A stretch of 64,000 bases of DNA from Sipunculus nudus (GCA_026874595.1 CM049309.1:3196076-3260075); one strand, 5' to 3'; shown: positions 26,101 to 43,532, counted from the first letter of the stretch. Numbers and translations are program-made. Notes: generated by a model from the letters alone, not told the origin.

Positions 26101-27845
26101 GAGTGACCTCTTGACTTGGATGCTGAGACTGGGCATGTGGTCAAATCTGTTTTCAAACACAGAAAGCCTTTTTCAATTGGCTACACTGCCTTTTTAAAGC
26201 TGCATTAACCCAATCTATTCTTATAAAACTGGCAGAATCCTACCACAGAATAATTCTTGTAAAGTTTAAACCAATCAGCTTAACAGTTTCATCATAAAAC
26301 AGTGTATAAGCTAGAAGAGTCTAAGTTTACATTTCACTTGTAAAAAACAGATCAATGTAGGTGGCGCCACCATTACCTTAATTTTAGATATGACTTATAT
26401 AAGAAACTTTGGCATAAAATTTGGTGATGATAGCTCCAGGCGTTTCTGAGATTGTAATTTTTAGTGTGCTTTTTTGGACAGAAGACTAAGTTCAACTTCC
26501 TGTAACTCGCCCAAAAATCACCGAACTGGAACCATTCAAACTAACTTGAGAGAGATTGTTCCTGGGAACATTTCTGTGAAACATTGGACAATTTGGCTTG
26601 ACAGTTTCGGAGAAGAAGTTTTTTAAAGGTTTTTAAGTTTTTCTCTATAAAATCTGAATTAATGCAGATACCCAATAATAAGCTCCAGGGCACCAAGTTT
26701 CACAGGTGACTAATTCTAACATGTAATTGGGAGCTAGAAGCTCCAAAATTTTCTGACTTACAGCCCTGGATGGCGGACGGCAGACTGTACGGCGGACTTG
26801 GAAGCCGCGCCATCCCATAAGCTCACAGGTTCGCTAAAAATATAGCTGAGCATCACACATCCAAAGACCGTTTATCTGAAAAATTGTTCAACCAAAATAA
26901 AAACTGAAAATTTGCCCAGTTAACAGAAATCGGAAGAATGACAAAATTCTAGAAACAAGGGACCTATGGGTCACGGCACTCAGCTGTTATATATGATAAA
27001 AAATATGATTTAGAAATGATTAACAAATTGAGTACTATTGTCACACAGATTTTGACTTGGCCATATAACTTATAAGCAGAACATATAATATGAGAGTTTA
27101 ACTATTTATTTTTAAAAATTACAAATAGTCCCAAATATAATTTTTATTAAAAATAATAAGAGAATTGTATGATTTTTTAAAATAAAATATAACTGAAATG
27201 ATTATTAAAATAATATTAAAGAATATATTCATGAATGCATTCATGAATACATTTGGAAAGTATTTGCACTGGTATTCATATACTTTCATTCTTACCTGAA
27301 TTCCCATTCTTTATGCAAGAAATTTTATAATGCAGTACATATTCAAATTCGTATTTTAATACAATTGCAAAGTATTCGCACCATGTCTGGTATTTATATA
27401 GTTTTCACCAAACAATGATGTTGAGAATCCAGAATATACAAAATTCACACATTTGAATAATGATCATAAGTACCTGGTTTTGTGGCTTTTATTTATATTA
27501 AAAAATAATAAATGTAATATAGTCATTTTGGAAAATAATCTTGAGCTATATATGCACAGACACAGCGTCAGTAATCGGTCTGTGGCTCACAGGATCTGGC
27601 GGCCGAAATCGCCTGCCGCTGACCTCTGGCGGCCGACATGGTCGGTTTTAGACAGGCGGGCGATATCGACGGCGGCCGAAATGTCCCTGTGCCAAAAAGA
27701 CAATCATACAAATTATTCAGATTGTAATAATCCATAGAAGGAACGCTGCAAAATACTCCAAAACTACCGTAGTTCTTACCCCACTCAAAAGGTTTCTGAA
27801 CTTTGATATGAGAGGAGTCACATCTCTTGGCTTTGGGGTAGCCAT
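8049..27845 (-). CDS. NDUFA7: NDUFA7, complex I subunit B14.5a (spliced, 4 exons)
   Basis: This is an accessory subunit of mitochondrial NADH:ubiquinone oxidoreductase (complex I), needed for assembly or stability rather than catalysis. Joining exons 27845-27780, 10750-10701, 9395-9249 and 8100-8049 gives a continuous 104-residue frame (human protein about 113). The N-terminus is [20 protein letters not shown]. The family signature is in exon 3: [14 protein letters not shown] then [15 protein letters not shown], which matches the most conserved stretch of NDUFA7. The C-terminus is [13 protein letters not shown]. All introns are GT-AG with donors gtaagaac, gtaagtca and gtgagcag; phases agree at each junction (codons AA|A and GG|G are split). 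Intron 1 is about 17.0 kb and consists mainly of nested mobile elements. The start codon lies 244 bp from the oppositely oriented RPS28 start. Identity is very likely; exon 1 is supported by frame, position and donor. Confidence 0.93.
8101..9248 (-). other. NDUFA7: NDUFA7 intron 3
   Basis: AT-rich intron without a further gene. It holds two sequences close to a CTCF core (CCAGAAGAGGGCAG at 8273 and CCAATAGATGGCAG at 8851); see the findings. Confidence 0.7.
9249..9395 (-). CDS. NDUFA7: NDUFA7 exon 3
   Basis: A 147-nt exon with the diagnostic family core ([17 protein letters not shown]). The acceptor is tatgttggcag and the donor GTGAGCAG. One base completes the lysine codon from exon 2; two bases of a glycine codon are left for exon 4. 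Confidence 0.95.
9396..10700 (-). other. NDUFA7: NDUFA7 intron 2
   Basis: AT-rich intron. A 136-codon open frame on the plus strand (9664-10074) has no recognisable domain and I treat it as chance. Confidence 0.7.
10701..10750 (-). CDS. NDUFA7: NDUFA7 exon 2
   Basis: A 50-nt exon encoding [16 protein letters not shown] plus two bases of a lysine codon. The acceptor is tacatttcag and the donor GTAAGTCAC. An A2 element starts only 44 bp upstream of the acceptor (at 10794). Confidence 0.88.
10794..12269 (+). mobile_element. Family A2 Helitron-like element
   Basis: It begins AACAAGTGACCCAGCCGACTGAC (diverged family start). It contains about four diverged ~338-bp units, one with an exact GGTGGCGCCACC box near 11921. 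It ends with a short GGAC-type tract (12190-12225) and the hairpin 'agctcagatgacttacagtcaactgagctaaaaaa'. It lies in NDUFA7 intron 1 beside exon 2. Confidence 0.6.
14731..17613 (+). mobile_element. Family C element
   Basis: About 2.9 kb inserted in a family A body; the empty site is visible at 19620-19640 ('cacatttaaataatgatcataag'). Near the left end 'tatccccagacatagt' is an inverted match of 'actttgtctggggata' at the right end. The core is the 290-bp tandem array (14880-16990). Near the right end are one GGTGGCGCCACC box (17278) and a short (GGC)n run near 17555. Confidence 0.6.
14880..16990 (+). repeat. 290-bp tandem array, ~7 units
   Basis: 'gacctcatgaccccaaaatc' recurs near 14931, 15211, 15501, 15791, 16081, 16371 and 16661, a period of about 290 bp. 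Each unit carries two clusters of nuclear-receptor-like half-sites: TGACCTTGACCTTTGACCTC and TGACCTTCACCTTTGACCTT. ORFs in the array are repeat shadows. Confidence 0.9.
19002..21630 (+). mobile_element. Complete family A Helitron-like element
   Basis: It starts AACAAGGGACCTATGGGTCACGACGCTCAGCTG. It ends with a (GGAC)n tract (21533-21575), 'ggacaatggaccacgactatagctcag' and the hairpin TAGCTCAG-ATGACTTATAGTCAG-CTGAGCTA followed by an A-run. It is inserted in the A-run of an older copy of the same family. Its body matches 14104-18990 outside the C insertion. Confidence 0.65.
21630..22796 (+). repeat. ~610-bp family A tail units
   Basis: 'cgtgccatggtcaaagttg...tcctaggtcttatggtttcaaaacgtgccacatc' plus a GGAC microsatellite and hairpin occurs in successive blocks starting near 21014, 21633 and 22247. 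I read these as tails of nested copies rather than a simple tandem amplification. Confidence 0.65.
23330..23640 (+). repeat. Family B internal subrepeat
   Basis: 'ctgcactgagtgaactcttgacctg' and 'cagtctgccaaagctataaatag' alternate here and again at 24980-25290 and 62320-62890. Confidence 0.7.
24980..25290 (+). repeat. Family B internal subrepeat, second copy
   Basis: Second block of the same subrepeat. The 126-codon minus-strand ORF across it is a product of the repeat and not a gene. Confidence 0.7.
26953..27530 (+). mobile_element. Family A fragment, 5' end
   Basis: It starts AAACAAGGGACCTATGGGTCACGGCACTCAGCTG and follows the family A body until about 27530, with an internal deletion after 'gatttagaaatga'. 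The 3' part is missing. It lies about 250 bp inside NDUFA7 intron 1 from exon 1. Confidence 0.65.
27780..27845 (-). CDS. NDUFA7: NDUFA7 exon 1 (coding part)
   Basis: Twenty-two codons from ATG at 27845 to GGG, then donor GTAAGAACT (27779-27771), phase 0. The hydrophobic-basic stretch [12 protein letters not shown] fits the family N-terminus. The ATG context is gtcaacATGG. Confidence 0.88.
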
Positions 27846-27856
27846 GTTGACGCTTC

Positions 27857-27865
27857 TGACCTTGA
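27857..27865 (-). promoter_or_regulatory. ERR response element (TCAAGGTCA)
   Basis: The minus strand reads TCAAGGTCA, an exact match to the extended half-site bound by estrogen-related receptors, which activate oxidative phosphorylation genes in animals. It is 11 bases upstream of the NDUFA7 ATG, so it lies in the promoter or 5'UTR. Binding is inferred. Confidence 0.4.
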
Positions 27866-28061
27866 CCGCATATAATCTATATACCGTTTACAGAAACAAA
27901 ATATTGAATCATTTTCAATAATGACCTAAGAATCCATCAGATAAATAAAGGTTCTGTTATGTATACGAGAACGAGATACAATATTAAAAATGATGAAACA
28001 AATAATGGATTGATTTGAGAGTAAACCCCCGTGAACCTAAATTGTGAAACCCCTAATTCTG

Positions 28062-28073
28062 CCTCTTTTTCCC
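28062..28073 (+). promoter_or_regulatory. RPS28: 5'TOP tract of RPS28
   Basis: The pyrimidine run CCTCTTTTTCCC lies 17 nt upstream of the RPS28 ATG. Ribosomal protein mRNAs usually begin with a C followed by such a tract, which puts them under TOR/LARP1 translational control. It suggests transcription starts at about 28062 with a 5'UTR of roughly 28 nt. Confidence 0.6.
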
Positions 28074-28089
28074 GTCGTAGCCAGACAAA

Positions 28090-35739
<7,650 letters not shown>

Positions 35740-36237
35740 GTTAGTGCATTTTTGCATACCTGCCGAACCTTTTCTCATATTTAGTGCCAGGATTTTCATT
35801 TAAATAGGCTTGGATATAATTGCACATAGGAATAGTATACGTTTCCATAATTACCAAGGTTTTGTTAACAAAGAAATCCAACAATTAATTCAGTTAAAAG
35901 TGTCACATAGTATTTCAGGTAAAGCTCTACAGAGAAATGAGGAGAAAACTCTCTGACAGATGGATGATAGTTGTTTTAATTTCTGATCTCTGTGAGCTCT
36001 TTGACTGATGCGCAAAGGTGTCATGTTGCTTTGCTGACTTAAGTGGCACATAAAATTTAACGGAAGATTACCCTGTTCCCATGAAGTTGTTTTATTTGGT
36101 GCATATATATCTTTCACGTATCATCTATTTTGATAAAGCCTAATATTTTATTTAATTGAATGTTTGTAAATATGATATTTTGTGATAACAATTTTACCAT
36201 GTTTCACAGCTACAACAGATCTTTTTTTTTGTTTCAG

Positions 36238-36320
36238 GGGATTGTTCCTGTCTTTGCTGGCCTGCTGTGCAAATTTCTTGTATAGTACTGTGAATAAACA
36301 TGTGACACCCCTGCTTTAGC
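36238..36320 (+). other. RPS28: RPS28 3'UTR exon
   Basis: The acceptor has a long T-run (cttttttttttgtttcag) and the exon starts GGGATTGTTCC. It contains AATAAA at 36293-36298. The end near 36320 is estimated from the usual cleavage distance. Confidence 0.7.
36293..36298 (+). terminator. RPS28: RPS28 poly(A) signal AATAAA
   Basis: Canonical AATAAA in 'tactgtgAATAAAcatgtgac', followed after about 30-80 nt by T/GT-rich sequence (tgtgtttttagttg, gtgtgtattgtgtgtgtt). Confidence 0.75.
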
Positions 36321-36482
36321 CTTGAATAATTGTGTTTTTAGTTGATCAGTGTGTATTGTGTGTGTTCGTGCATGTTGCCAGCCATCAGATATAACATTAT
36401 GTCAGGTAAACAACAATACAAATTAGAATTGTTATAACTTGAAGTATATTATATGAGGATCCTTGTATATATATAGTGAGTA

Positions 36483-36507
36483 TCCCCCCCCCCCCCCCCC
36501 CCCCCCC
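36483..36507 (+). repeat. Poly-C tract
   Basis: An uninterrupted C homopolymer of about 24 bases between the RPS28 3' end and the minisatellite. Similar runs occur at 14772, 33710, 47477, 48247 and 48465-48515. Confidence 0.9.
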
Positions 36508-36864
36508 GGTGTTTCAGAGAAAGTTTATCATAAATGGAGAGCGTGTGTGCAAGATCATGTTTGCAGCTATTGCACAAAGTACACCACCCACTTGCAAATC
36601 CTACCCAATTCAACCTGTGTTAAAGGAAACTAATTCCACCTGTGCAAAAGGATCAGAGTTTCTTGTGCTGCAAATGAACATGCCTGTGTGTGTATAAAAA
36701 AACTGCAATCTTTACATGTTTATGATACAGAATGGATGTCCATTCTGTATGTTCATATGAAAATGGTGTTTCCTGGCTGGAGATTACAAATTAAATTTGA
36801 AGAAAAATCTTTTAAAAATTACTAAATATGGGTATTGTTGGTCAACAATGCAATTCTTGTGAAA

Positions 36865-37505
36865 GTAAATACTGTGAACAGCAGAAAGCAAGTTTTATTA
36901 GAAGATGCACTTCATAGAAAGAAAAATAAAAACTGAACAGCAGAAAGCATAAGTATTAGAAGATGTAGTCCCTAGGAAGATAAGTAAATACTGTGAACAG
37001 CAGAAAGCATAAGTTTTATTAGAAGATGTACTTCCTAGAAAGAAAAGTAAAAACTGAACAGCAGAAAGCATAAGTTTAAATAGAAGATGTACTTCCTAGA
37101 AAGAAAAGTGAAAACTGTGAACAGCAGAAAGCTAAGTTTTAAAAGAAGATGTACTTCATAGAAAGAAAAGAAAAAACTGTGAACAGCAGAAAGCATAAGT
37201 TTTGTAAGAAGATGTACTTCCTAGAAAGAAAAATAAAAACTGAACAGCAGAAAGCATAAGTATTAGAAGATGTAGTCCCTAGGAAGAAAAGTAAATACTG
37301 TGAACAGCAGAAAGCAAGTTTTATAAGAAGATGTACTTTCTAGAAAGAAAAATAAAAACTGAACAGCAGAAAGCCCAAGTATTAGAAGATGTAGTCCCTA
37401 GGAAGAAAAGTAAATACTGTGAACAGCAGAAAGCATAAGTTTTAATAGGAGATGTACTTCCTAGAAAGAAAAGTAAATACCTTAATAACAGAGAGCCTAA
37501 GTTTT
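36865..37505 (+). repeat. ~61-bp minisatellite, ~10 copies
   Basis: 'gaacagcagaaagcataagtttt.....agaagatgtacttcctagaaagaaaagtaaaaactgt' recurs about every 59-64 bp (cagcagaaagc near 36879, 36938, 36999, 37058, 37122, 37184, 37245, 37307, 37366, 37426). It starts about 570 bp after the RPS28 poly(A) signal. Confidence 0.9.
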
Positions 37506-37509
37506 ATCA

Positions 37510-38144
37510 GAATAATTTATTATATGTGTGTTGCCTAAACGGCCAGTGTCATAAATTATAAATGTGGCAAAAGTGGATATGATCTGTCACTTAGAACAAA
37601 TCCCTAGACGTCTTGGATATAACCTTTAGAATGAACCTTAATGGTCACATAGCGACGTAAAGGGTCCTATTCCATGCAGTTCAGTTGTGGCCAGAGAATA
37701 AATGAAGCCTTGTGCACCAGTGATCATCAGATGAATGGTCAGACAATAAATTTAGAAAAAAAATCACAATCTACAAGGGTATCGTTGAAACCCCCACCCA
37801 CAGTACCCCACTCAAAATCTTTTCCAGACAACCCCCTCTTCATCCAACGACGACCTTTTATCATTTGCACTACATTTTATTGACTTTTTATATATGAACA
37901 TTTTAAAAATAAATTGTTAACACTTCATTTGATTTAATGTAATTTGATACGAATTACCTTCAGGTACACGCGTTACGTTCTATGCTGCAGTGTAAGTTAG
38001 TATAATACATCCTAAATTTCCTCAACATGAGAATTATGATTTATTGATTATGAAGAGTCTGGATTAAAGAATTATCAAGAAACGGCTATTTAAAAAAAGG
38101 TACTTTTATTCCTTTTAAAATTGATGTCCTCCACTCATAAAATC
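37510..38144. other. No recognisable feature
   Basis: Non-repetitive AT-rich sequence; the short open frame at 37674-37883 shows no recognisable motif. Confidence 0.5.
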
Positions 38145-39691
38145 AACTGTACTCGGCGCCACCAGTTTTGTTTTTGACGAAGCTATTTAATTTTATGGAC
38201 ATGCGCAATTTCAGACTCGTATATTAAATAACTGCTGTGAGACAAGCAGGAATATACACTGTCCAAATATTATTGTGGGTGGCGCCACAAGTCTAGTGTA
38301 ACATCTAAATGAAAGGTGCAGATATGGAAAATTTCATGCAGATATATTACTCCTGAATTTCTGGCATGGATGTACAAAAAACAAAAATTATTGTAAATAG
38401 CGCCACCTAGCTTGTGTATGAGAAAGCCATTGAAGATGTATGGACATCCAGAATTTCAGGCAGATACGTCAAACTACTCTTGCACTATGTGAACAGATGC
38501 ATAAACCCTAAAACAACTAGGTGGCGCCATCAGTCTTGTATACAACAAAACTATCCGAGTTATGGACATGCACAATATGCTAAGATATAACCAGGGACAT
38601 AAACTGTGCAAAACTTATAGGTGGCGCCACCAGTTGTGTATATGATGAGGTTATCTGAGATGTATAAATGTTTAACATTTCAGGCTGATATGTCAAATCT
38701 CTCCTGAGACATAAGCATGGGCATACTCTGTGTTAAATCATTGTAGGTGACAACGCCCACCTTGTGTATGGGAGAGCCATCAATGGTACATGGACGCGCC
38801 AAAATTTCATGCCTTTCTCTTGAATGAGGTGCACCAAGCTATAAATAGATACAGACTATTTGCTTGAATCTTGGCCTATTGCCAAATCTGAAACAGCTGC
38901 CAGTCTGCCACGGCTATTAATACATACAGATAAAATCTGGCCTGTAAACAAATCTCTTTAAACATACTGAAAGATTTTGGCTACAAATACTTTTTTTAGC
39001 TGACATATTCATAAGATTTGTTTTACTCAAACGTTTAGAATAATAACAGATCCCTATTGCAGCCCTGCATTTGATATAGGCCTAATTGACCGCGTGACCA
39101 GCTTCAGATTTCTATAACGTTATGATTCATGTGACAGATATAGCTCCTGCTGTTTCTGAAATATTATGATTTAATGTACAGGAGACCGATGACCCTTTAA
39201 AGAAAAGGTGGTGGCGCCACCTCAATTTTAAATATGAGTCCTTTGAGCAACATCTGCATATAATTTGATAGCTCCAGCTGCTTGTGAGATTGTAATTTTA
39301 GTATGCTTATTAAGCCAAAATGAAATTCAGCTTCCTGTAACTCGGCCAAAAAGCACAAAACTGGGACTGTTTAAACAACCCAGAGAGAGAGAGCTTATTC
39401 CTGGAATCATATCTGCGAACAGGGGCGGATCCAGGATTAAGGAAAAGAGGGGGTCAAACCCAGGAGGACAAATGAAAACACTAAAAAAAAAAGGTCATCA
39501 GGTCTGAAAAAGGAGGGGTCCAGGCGGCAAAATTTTGTCTGAAGCCCTTAAAAAAACCTTTTTCTGGTGAAAAAAAGGGGGGGGGGGGGTCCGGACCCCC
39601 TCCCCCCCCCCCCCCGGATCCGCTTCTGGTGAAATAATAAACAATTTGGCTGGACAGTTTCAGATCGGATTTTTAAAGGTTTCTTAGTTTT
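38145..39691 (+). mobile_element. Family B fragment, plus strand
   Basis: Diverged B units with boxes such as CGGCGCCACC (38155), GGTGGCGCCACAA (38279), GGTGGCGCCACC (38622 and about 39210). It is interrupted by a MITE (39421-39627) and abuts an inverted B copy at 39692. Confidence 0.6.
39421..39627. mobile_element. GGGGCGGATCCAGG MITE, copy 1
   Basis: It begins AGGGGCGGATCCAGGATT and ends GGATCCGCTTCT. Between are G- and C-runs and 'ggtccaggcggcaaaatt'. It is inserted in the B phrase 'atctgtgaaatattggacaatttgg' (compare 1789-1815), so the insertion point is visible. Confidence 0.7.
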
Positions 39692-41610
39692 TTAGCGAAC
39701 CGAAAATGCGATGGTGCGGCGTCGTACGTCGTGCTTTGTGTGTCGTGCGTCGTCTGTACGTTAACCATAGCTATCCAAAAACAGCAGGAGCTAGCATCAC
39801 TAATTTTTTTGCAAATAATCAGTCATCCAAAAATCTATATTAGATTTTGTTTATTTTTTTTTCTAACTGAATTTTCTTAGATTTTATAGGGGAAAAGCTA
39901 AAAAAGCTTTAAAAATCTTCTCCGAAACTGTCCAGCCAAATTGTCCAATATTTCACAGATATGATCCCTGGAAAAATCTTTCCCAAGTTTCTTCGAATGG
40001 TTCCAGTTCGGAGATTTTTGGCCAAGTTACAGGAGGTTCAACTTTGTAAACTGTGCAAAAAAGCATATTAAAATTTAAATCTTAGAAACAGCTGGAGCTA
40101 TCATCACCAAATTTTATGCCAATGTTGGTCACATAGGTCATATCTGAAATTGAGGTATTGGTGGCGTCACCTGCATCAGCCTTTTTTGTACGGGGTCATT
40201 AGTGCCTGTATCACACTGAGGGCTCCAAAAAACTTCTTCTCTGAAACCATATGGCCAAACTGTTTAATATTGCACAGAAATGATCCTAGGGTAGTGCTTT
40301 CTGAAATTTGTTCAAATGGTCTCTTTTATGGGAAGCTAAATTTAGTCATATGCCATAACAGCCCATTTTAGCTCAGTGGCTACAAAGATCTTCTCAAAAA
40401 CCACTGGGCCAAATTCTTAAATCTCACACGTTAATTATCCTCAGATGTTGATAATTCAAGTTTGTTCAAATGGTTTTGGTTCAGTGCTTTTTGGCTGAGT
40501 AAAGGGAAGCTGAACTTAGCCAGTTTGCTGTATCTTCCTATATGAGTTATAAACTTGCGAAACGTTTTTCGACTGATGCCACTGAAGCCAGTTTGTTAAA
40601 AATTTTACAAGAATAATCCCTACAATTATTCTTATAATAATGGTCATTAATGGTTCCACATGAATGATTTTGGCTGAATTATGAAGAATTATGAAGATTG
40701 AACTGAGTCATTTTACCATATATGTTAGCTGTGTGATGCTGTTACATCTAGCCTGGCACCAGTTTATAAGCATCTATTACATTATGCCACTAGACATTTA
40801 GATTTCAGGTTATCTTTGGTTAATATTGACAAGAAAGTTTTTTTAAAAGCTTTTAAAAAATTTAGATTTATGATTTAAGTTATTCATCATACCAGGCAAT
40901 GTTACAATCATGCATATTCAGCTCTCTGTGGCTATATAAAGAGAACTGTACGTGGATTATAAATTATTGGTATCCCTACTCAGCTTATATCAAGAATTTG
41001 GGATAAAATCACTCTTATCTCGGCAGTGGTTTGACATATCTGCCTAAAATGTTGCATGTTTATACTTCTTGGATAGCTTTGTGGATTTTGTGGCAGGTGG
41101 CGCCACATATATTTATGTATACGCTGCAGACATTCAGGCTTATATCTCAGGACTGGTTTGACATATCCCCCTGAAATTTTGCATGTGTATAGATCTCACA
41201 TAGCTCTTAACCATACACAAAATTGGTGGCGCCACCTGCCACCATTTTTGCACAGCGTCCATTTGTTCAACTGCCTTGGGATAAAATCTCATATCTCAGT
41301 AGTGGTTTGACTTATCTGCCTAAAATTTTGCATGTTTATACATCTTGGACAGCTTTCTGGATTTAGGGGTAAGTGGCGCAACCTACATACCCATTTCGGC
41401 TGCAGACATCCAGGCTATTATGCAACACACCTCACTTTATTTCCCCTTGCTACTCAATCCATGCCTCAAACCACCTTTCCTACTCTGATTTTGGTGGATG
41501 CAAGTAGTCGCTTGTTGACTACCCATATTCTAGTTTTTGTGTTGTGTGCACCCAAGCCAGAATTGCAGCAGTGATGTTTGTTTAATTGTCTCTTGTTCTA
41601 AGTGCTGACT
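39692..41610 (-). mobile_element. Family B copy, inverted
   Basis: The reverse complement of the B terminus (TTAGCGAACC..ATGCGATGGTGCGGCGTCGT) starts here. The sequence then follows B backwards: 'aatgatcctagggtagtgctttctgaaatttgttcaaatggtctc' near 40279 is the inverse of 1430-1475. It runs to 'gtttaattgtctcttgttctaagtg' (inverse of 12601-12630). Confidence 0.7.
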
Positions 41611-41828
41611 CTTATACTAGTTGACTCAATTTAAAATGAAATCTAAAGCATGTGAAAATTAAAGTATTAAAGTTTTAAAGGTCAAGAGTATAATTATTAT
41701 TAACATATAAATTATATTATTATGATTAACATATATTTATATTATAACTACTTAGCCTATTTACATTTTTTAATTTACCGTAAATATATATCATTATATA
41801 TGAAATATTATATATTATATACGAAATA

Positions 41829-43020
41829 CAGTGGAACCCCACAATTACGACCACCCTGGGGACTGAGCAAAGTGGTCTTAATTTGGGGGGGGTCGTATCT
41901 GTGAAACTCTTACCGTGGTCGCATATAACACGCTGATATTTAATGTGTATCAGAGTTTATCTATTACATCTCTTTAATGTGAATTATAACAAAATATTTT
42001 ACTTAGCGGAGCATCCTTATTATGATTTTTTTTGTGTGTGTAGCTGAACATATTTATTCATGATAAAAATTAATATACATGTACACATACGTAGTGACTG
42101 ATGATTAACAAATAATAACACTGAGGTAATACGATTACAACCATCTGAATGCATATTGAACATAATACGTGGCTGTCATATATTTAGCCTTCCGCTTGAG
42201 TATATATTGCGTGCACTTGAGTTTTCTCGACGCTAAACGCTGAGCCATTTGGTGCTGACTGCGCGTGGTGTTGCCGCCTTGATTAACGCCACTTTATCCT
42301 TCAAGGAGAGCTCTTTCAGAGGCATGGTTGCCTATAACAGCAAGCAATATAAATGCAAACTTAACCAGTAGAGAAATAAACTGACAACGATCTATCAGAA
42401 AAGGCAAGTTAATGTAAGGGATTTCCCCCCATGCAAGCTTTATTTATACATTTTACTGACTGCTCAATACTCAATGTCAGTAAGGTATGAACACATTTAG
42501 GATTAACTAGTTATAGTTAATTTTACCAATGAGGATCGAACAATATGTGATGAGTTGAAATATTAAGCCCGCAACCTCACACTTAGGGTAGCTGTAATAC
42601 AGGTGATCACTGAGGGGCAATTAGCATCTGACCCCAGGTAAGACCGGCTCATTAAGTAATCAGGGTTACGCTCTTTGATCTATAACCTACTCCTCAACGA
42701 GTCTCAGCGAAGACACCGAGTCGGGAAGGTATGCGGGACCAGATTAACACTCGGGTTAAGAAACCTTGTTACCCGCTTTGATCTTTCGTTAAGGCGCCTG
42801 TGACAAGACGCAGCCATTGACTCGTGACAAATGTTGTTTCAGTACTTCTCGGCGGTGGTCGCATTAGCGGGGTCGCATTAGCGCTGGGGCCAGGAAATCT
42901 GGTCGTAATTCTGAATTCAGGGGTGGTCGTAATTTTGAGTCATTTTTAAACATAAATAAACTAAAAAAAATTCGGGACGGGTGGTCGTAATTGTGGGGTG
43001 GTCGCAAGGCGGGGTTCCAC

Positions 43021-43022
<2 letters not shown>
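41829..43022. mobile_element. Pogo/Tigger-like MITE
   Basis: The 1194-bp element starts TA|CAGTGGAACCCCACAATTACGACCACCC and ends with the inverse CGACCACC..GGGGTTCCACTG|TA. The TA target duplication and the CAGTGGAACC start fit the pogo/Tigger branch of Tc1/mariner. The motif GGTCGTAATT/GGTCGCATTA repeats several times near both ends. There is no transposase ORF. Confidence 0.75.
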
Positions 43023-43092
<70 letters not shown>

Positions 43093-43172
43093 CATATATA
43101 TATATATAGTGATCTATAAAGTCATCTATTAAAAATATAAATATAACACATATATGTTCACTTATATATACT

Positions 43173-43242
<70 letters not shown>
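43023..43242. repeat. (TA)n microsatellites
   Basis: Two long TA runs (about 43029-43110 and 43171-43240) with scattered CA interruptions. The 'protein' MCIYIYIY on the minus strand is an artefact of this. Confidence 0.95.
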
Positions 43243-43244
<2 letters not shown>

Positions 43245-43423
43245 AGCAAGCTGCAGACAGATATATAAGCATGTATATGAGCACATAAACATATATACTA
43301 CAAACACATATAATACTTGTCATAAGTTTAAAAACTGTTTCATAAATTTAGAAAGTAATACAGAAGCACTTAAAAGACTTTAGAAAAGCATTATAAAATC
43401 ATTTAATTTTATATTTAGTCAAG

Positions 43424-43532
43424 GGTGGGCTTTTATCCAGGTCTGCACTTTTAGGGGTGGGTTCTTGTCCAGTGGGCTCTTGTCCGGTGGGCCTTTGTCA
43501 GGGTGGGCTTTTGTCAGAGTGGGCCTTTGCCC
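43424..43532 (+). repeat. Short minisatellite, ~17-bp unit
   Basis: About five degenerate copies of GTGGGC(T/C)(T/C)TTGTCC/AG(G/A). Confidence 0.7.

Larger units (their letters stand above)
12478..26838 (+). mobile_element. Family B element with nested insertions
   Basis: It starts at AAACAAGGCCTACAGGCCTAATGCGAACCTGTG and ends at CATAAGCTCACAGGTTCGCTAAAAA (26817-26838). The start contains GCGAACCTGTG and the end its complement CACAGGTTCGC, so the element has subterminal inverted repeats. The body carries many GGTGGCGCCACC boxes (13102, 23064, 23719, 23867, 23996, 24143, 26360). The body is split by a stack of other elements (14022-22796): 'aattccgaattttaaa' before and 'aattcatccctgtggttatggagg' after match the uninterrupted copy at 778-820. 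No transposase or helicase ORF is visible. Confidence 0.65.
27846..28089. promoter_or_regulatory. NDUFA7-RPS28 bidirectional promoter
   Basis: Only 244 bp separate the two divergent start codons, and this must contain both 5'UTRs and promoters. No repeat interrupts it, in contrast to both flanking first introns. It contains an ERR-type site near the NDUFA7 start and a 5'TOP-like pyrimidine tract near the RPS28 start. No strong TATA box is placed to serve either gene clearly. Confidence 0.75.

Noticed and set aside
27540-27700. GC-rich block with GGCGGCCGA repeated, near the shared promoter
   Set aside because: Considered as a CpG-island-like promoter part or structured RNA, but it lies inside NDUFA7 intron 1, is only about 150 bp and shows no clear fold or ORF.
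42864-43091. ORF with IYIYIY repeat
   Set aside because: Translation of a (TA)n microsatellite joined to MITE sequence.
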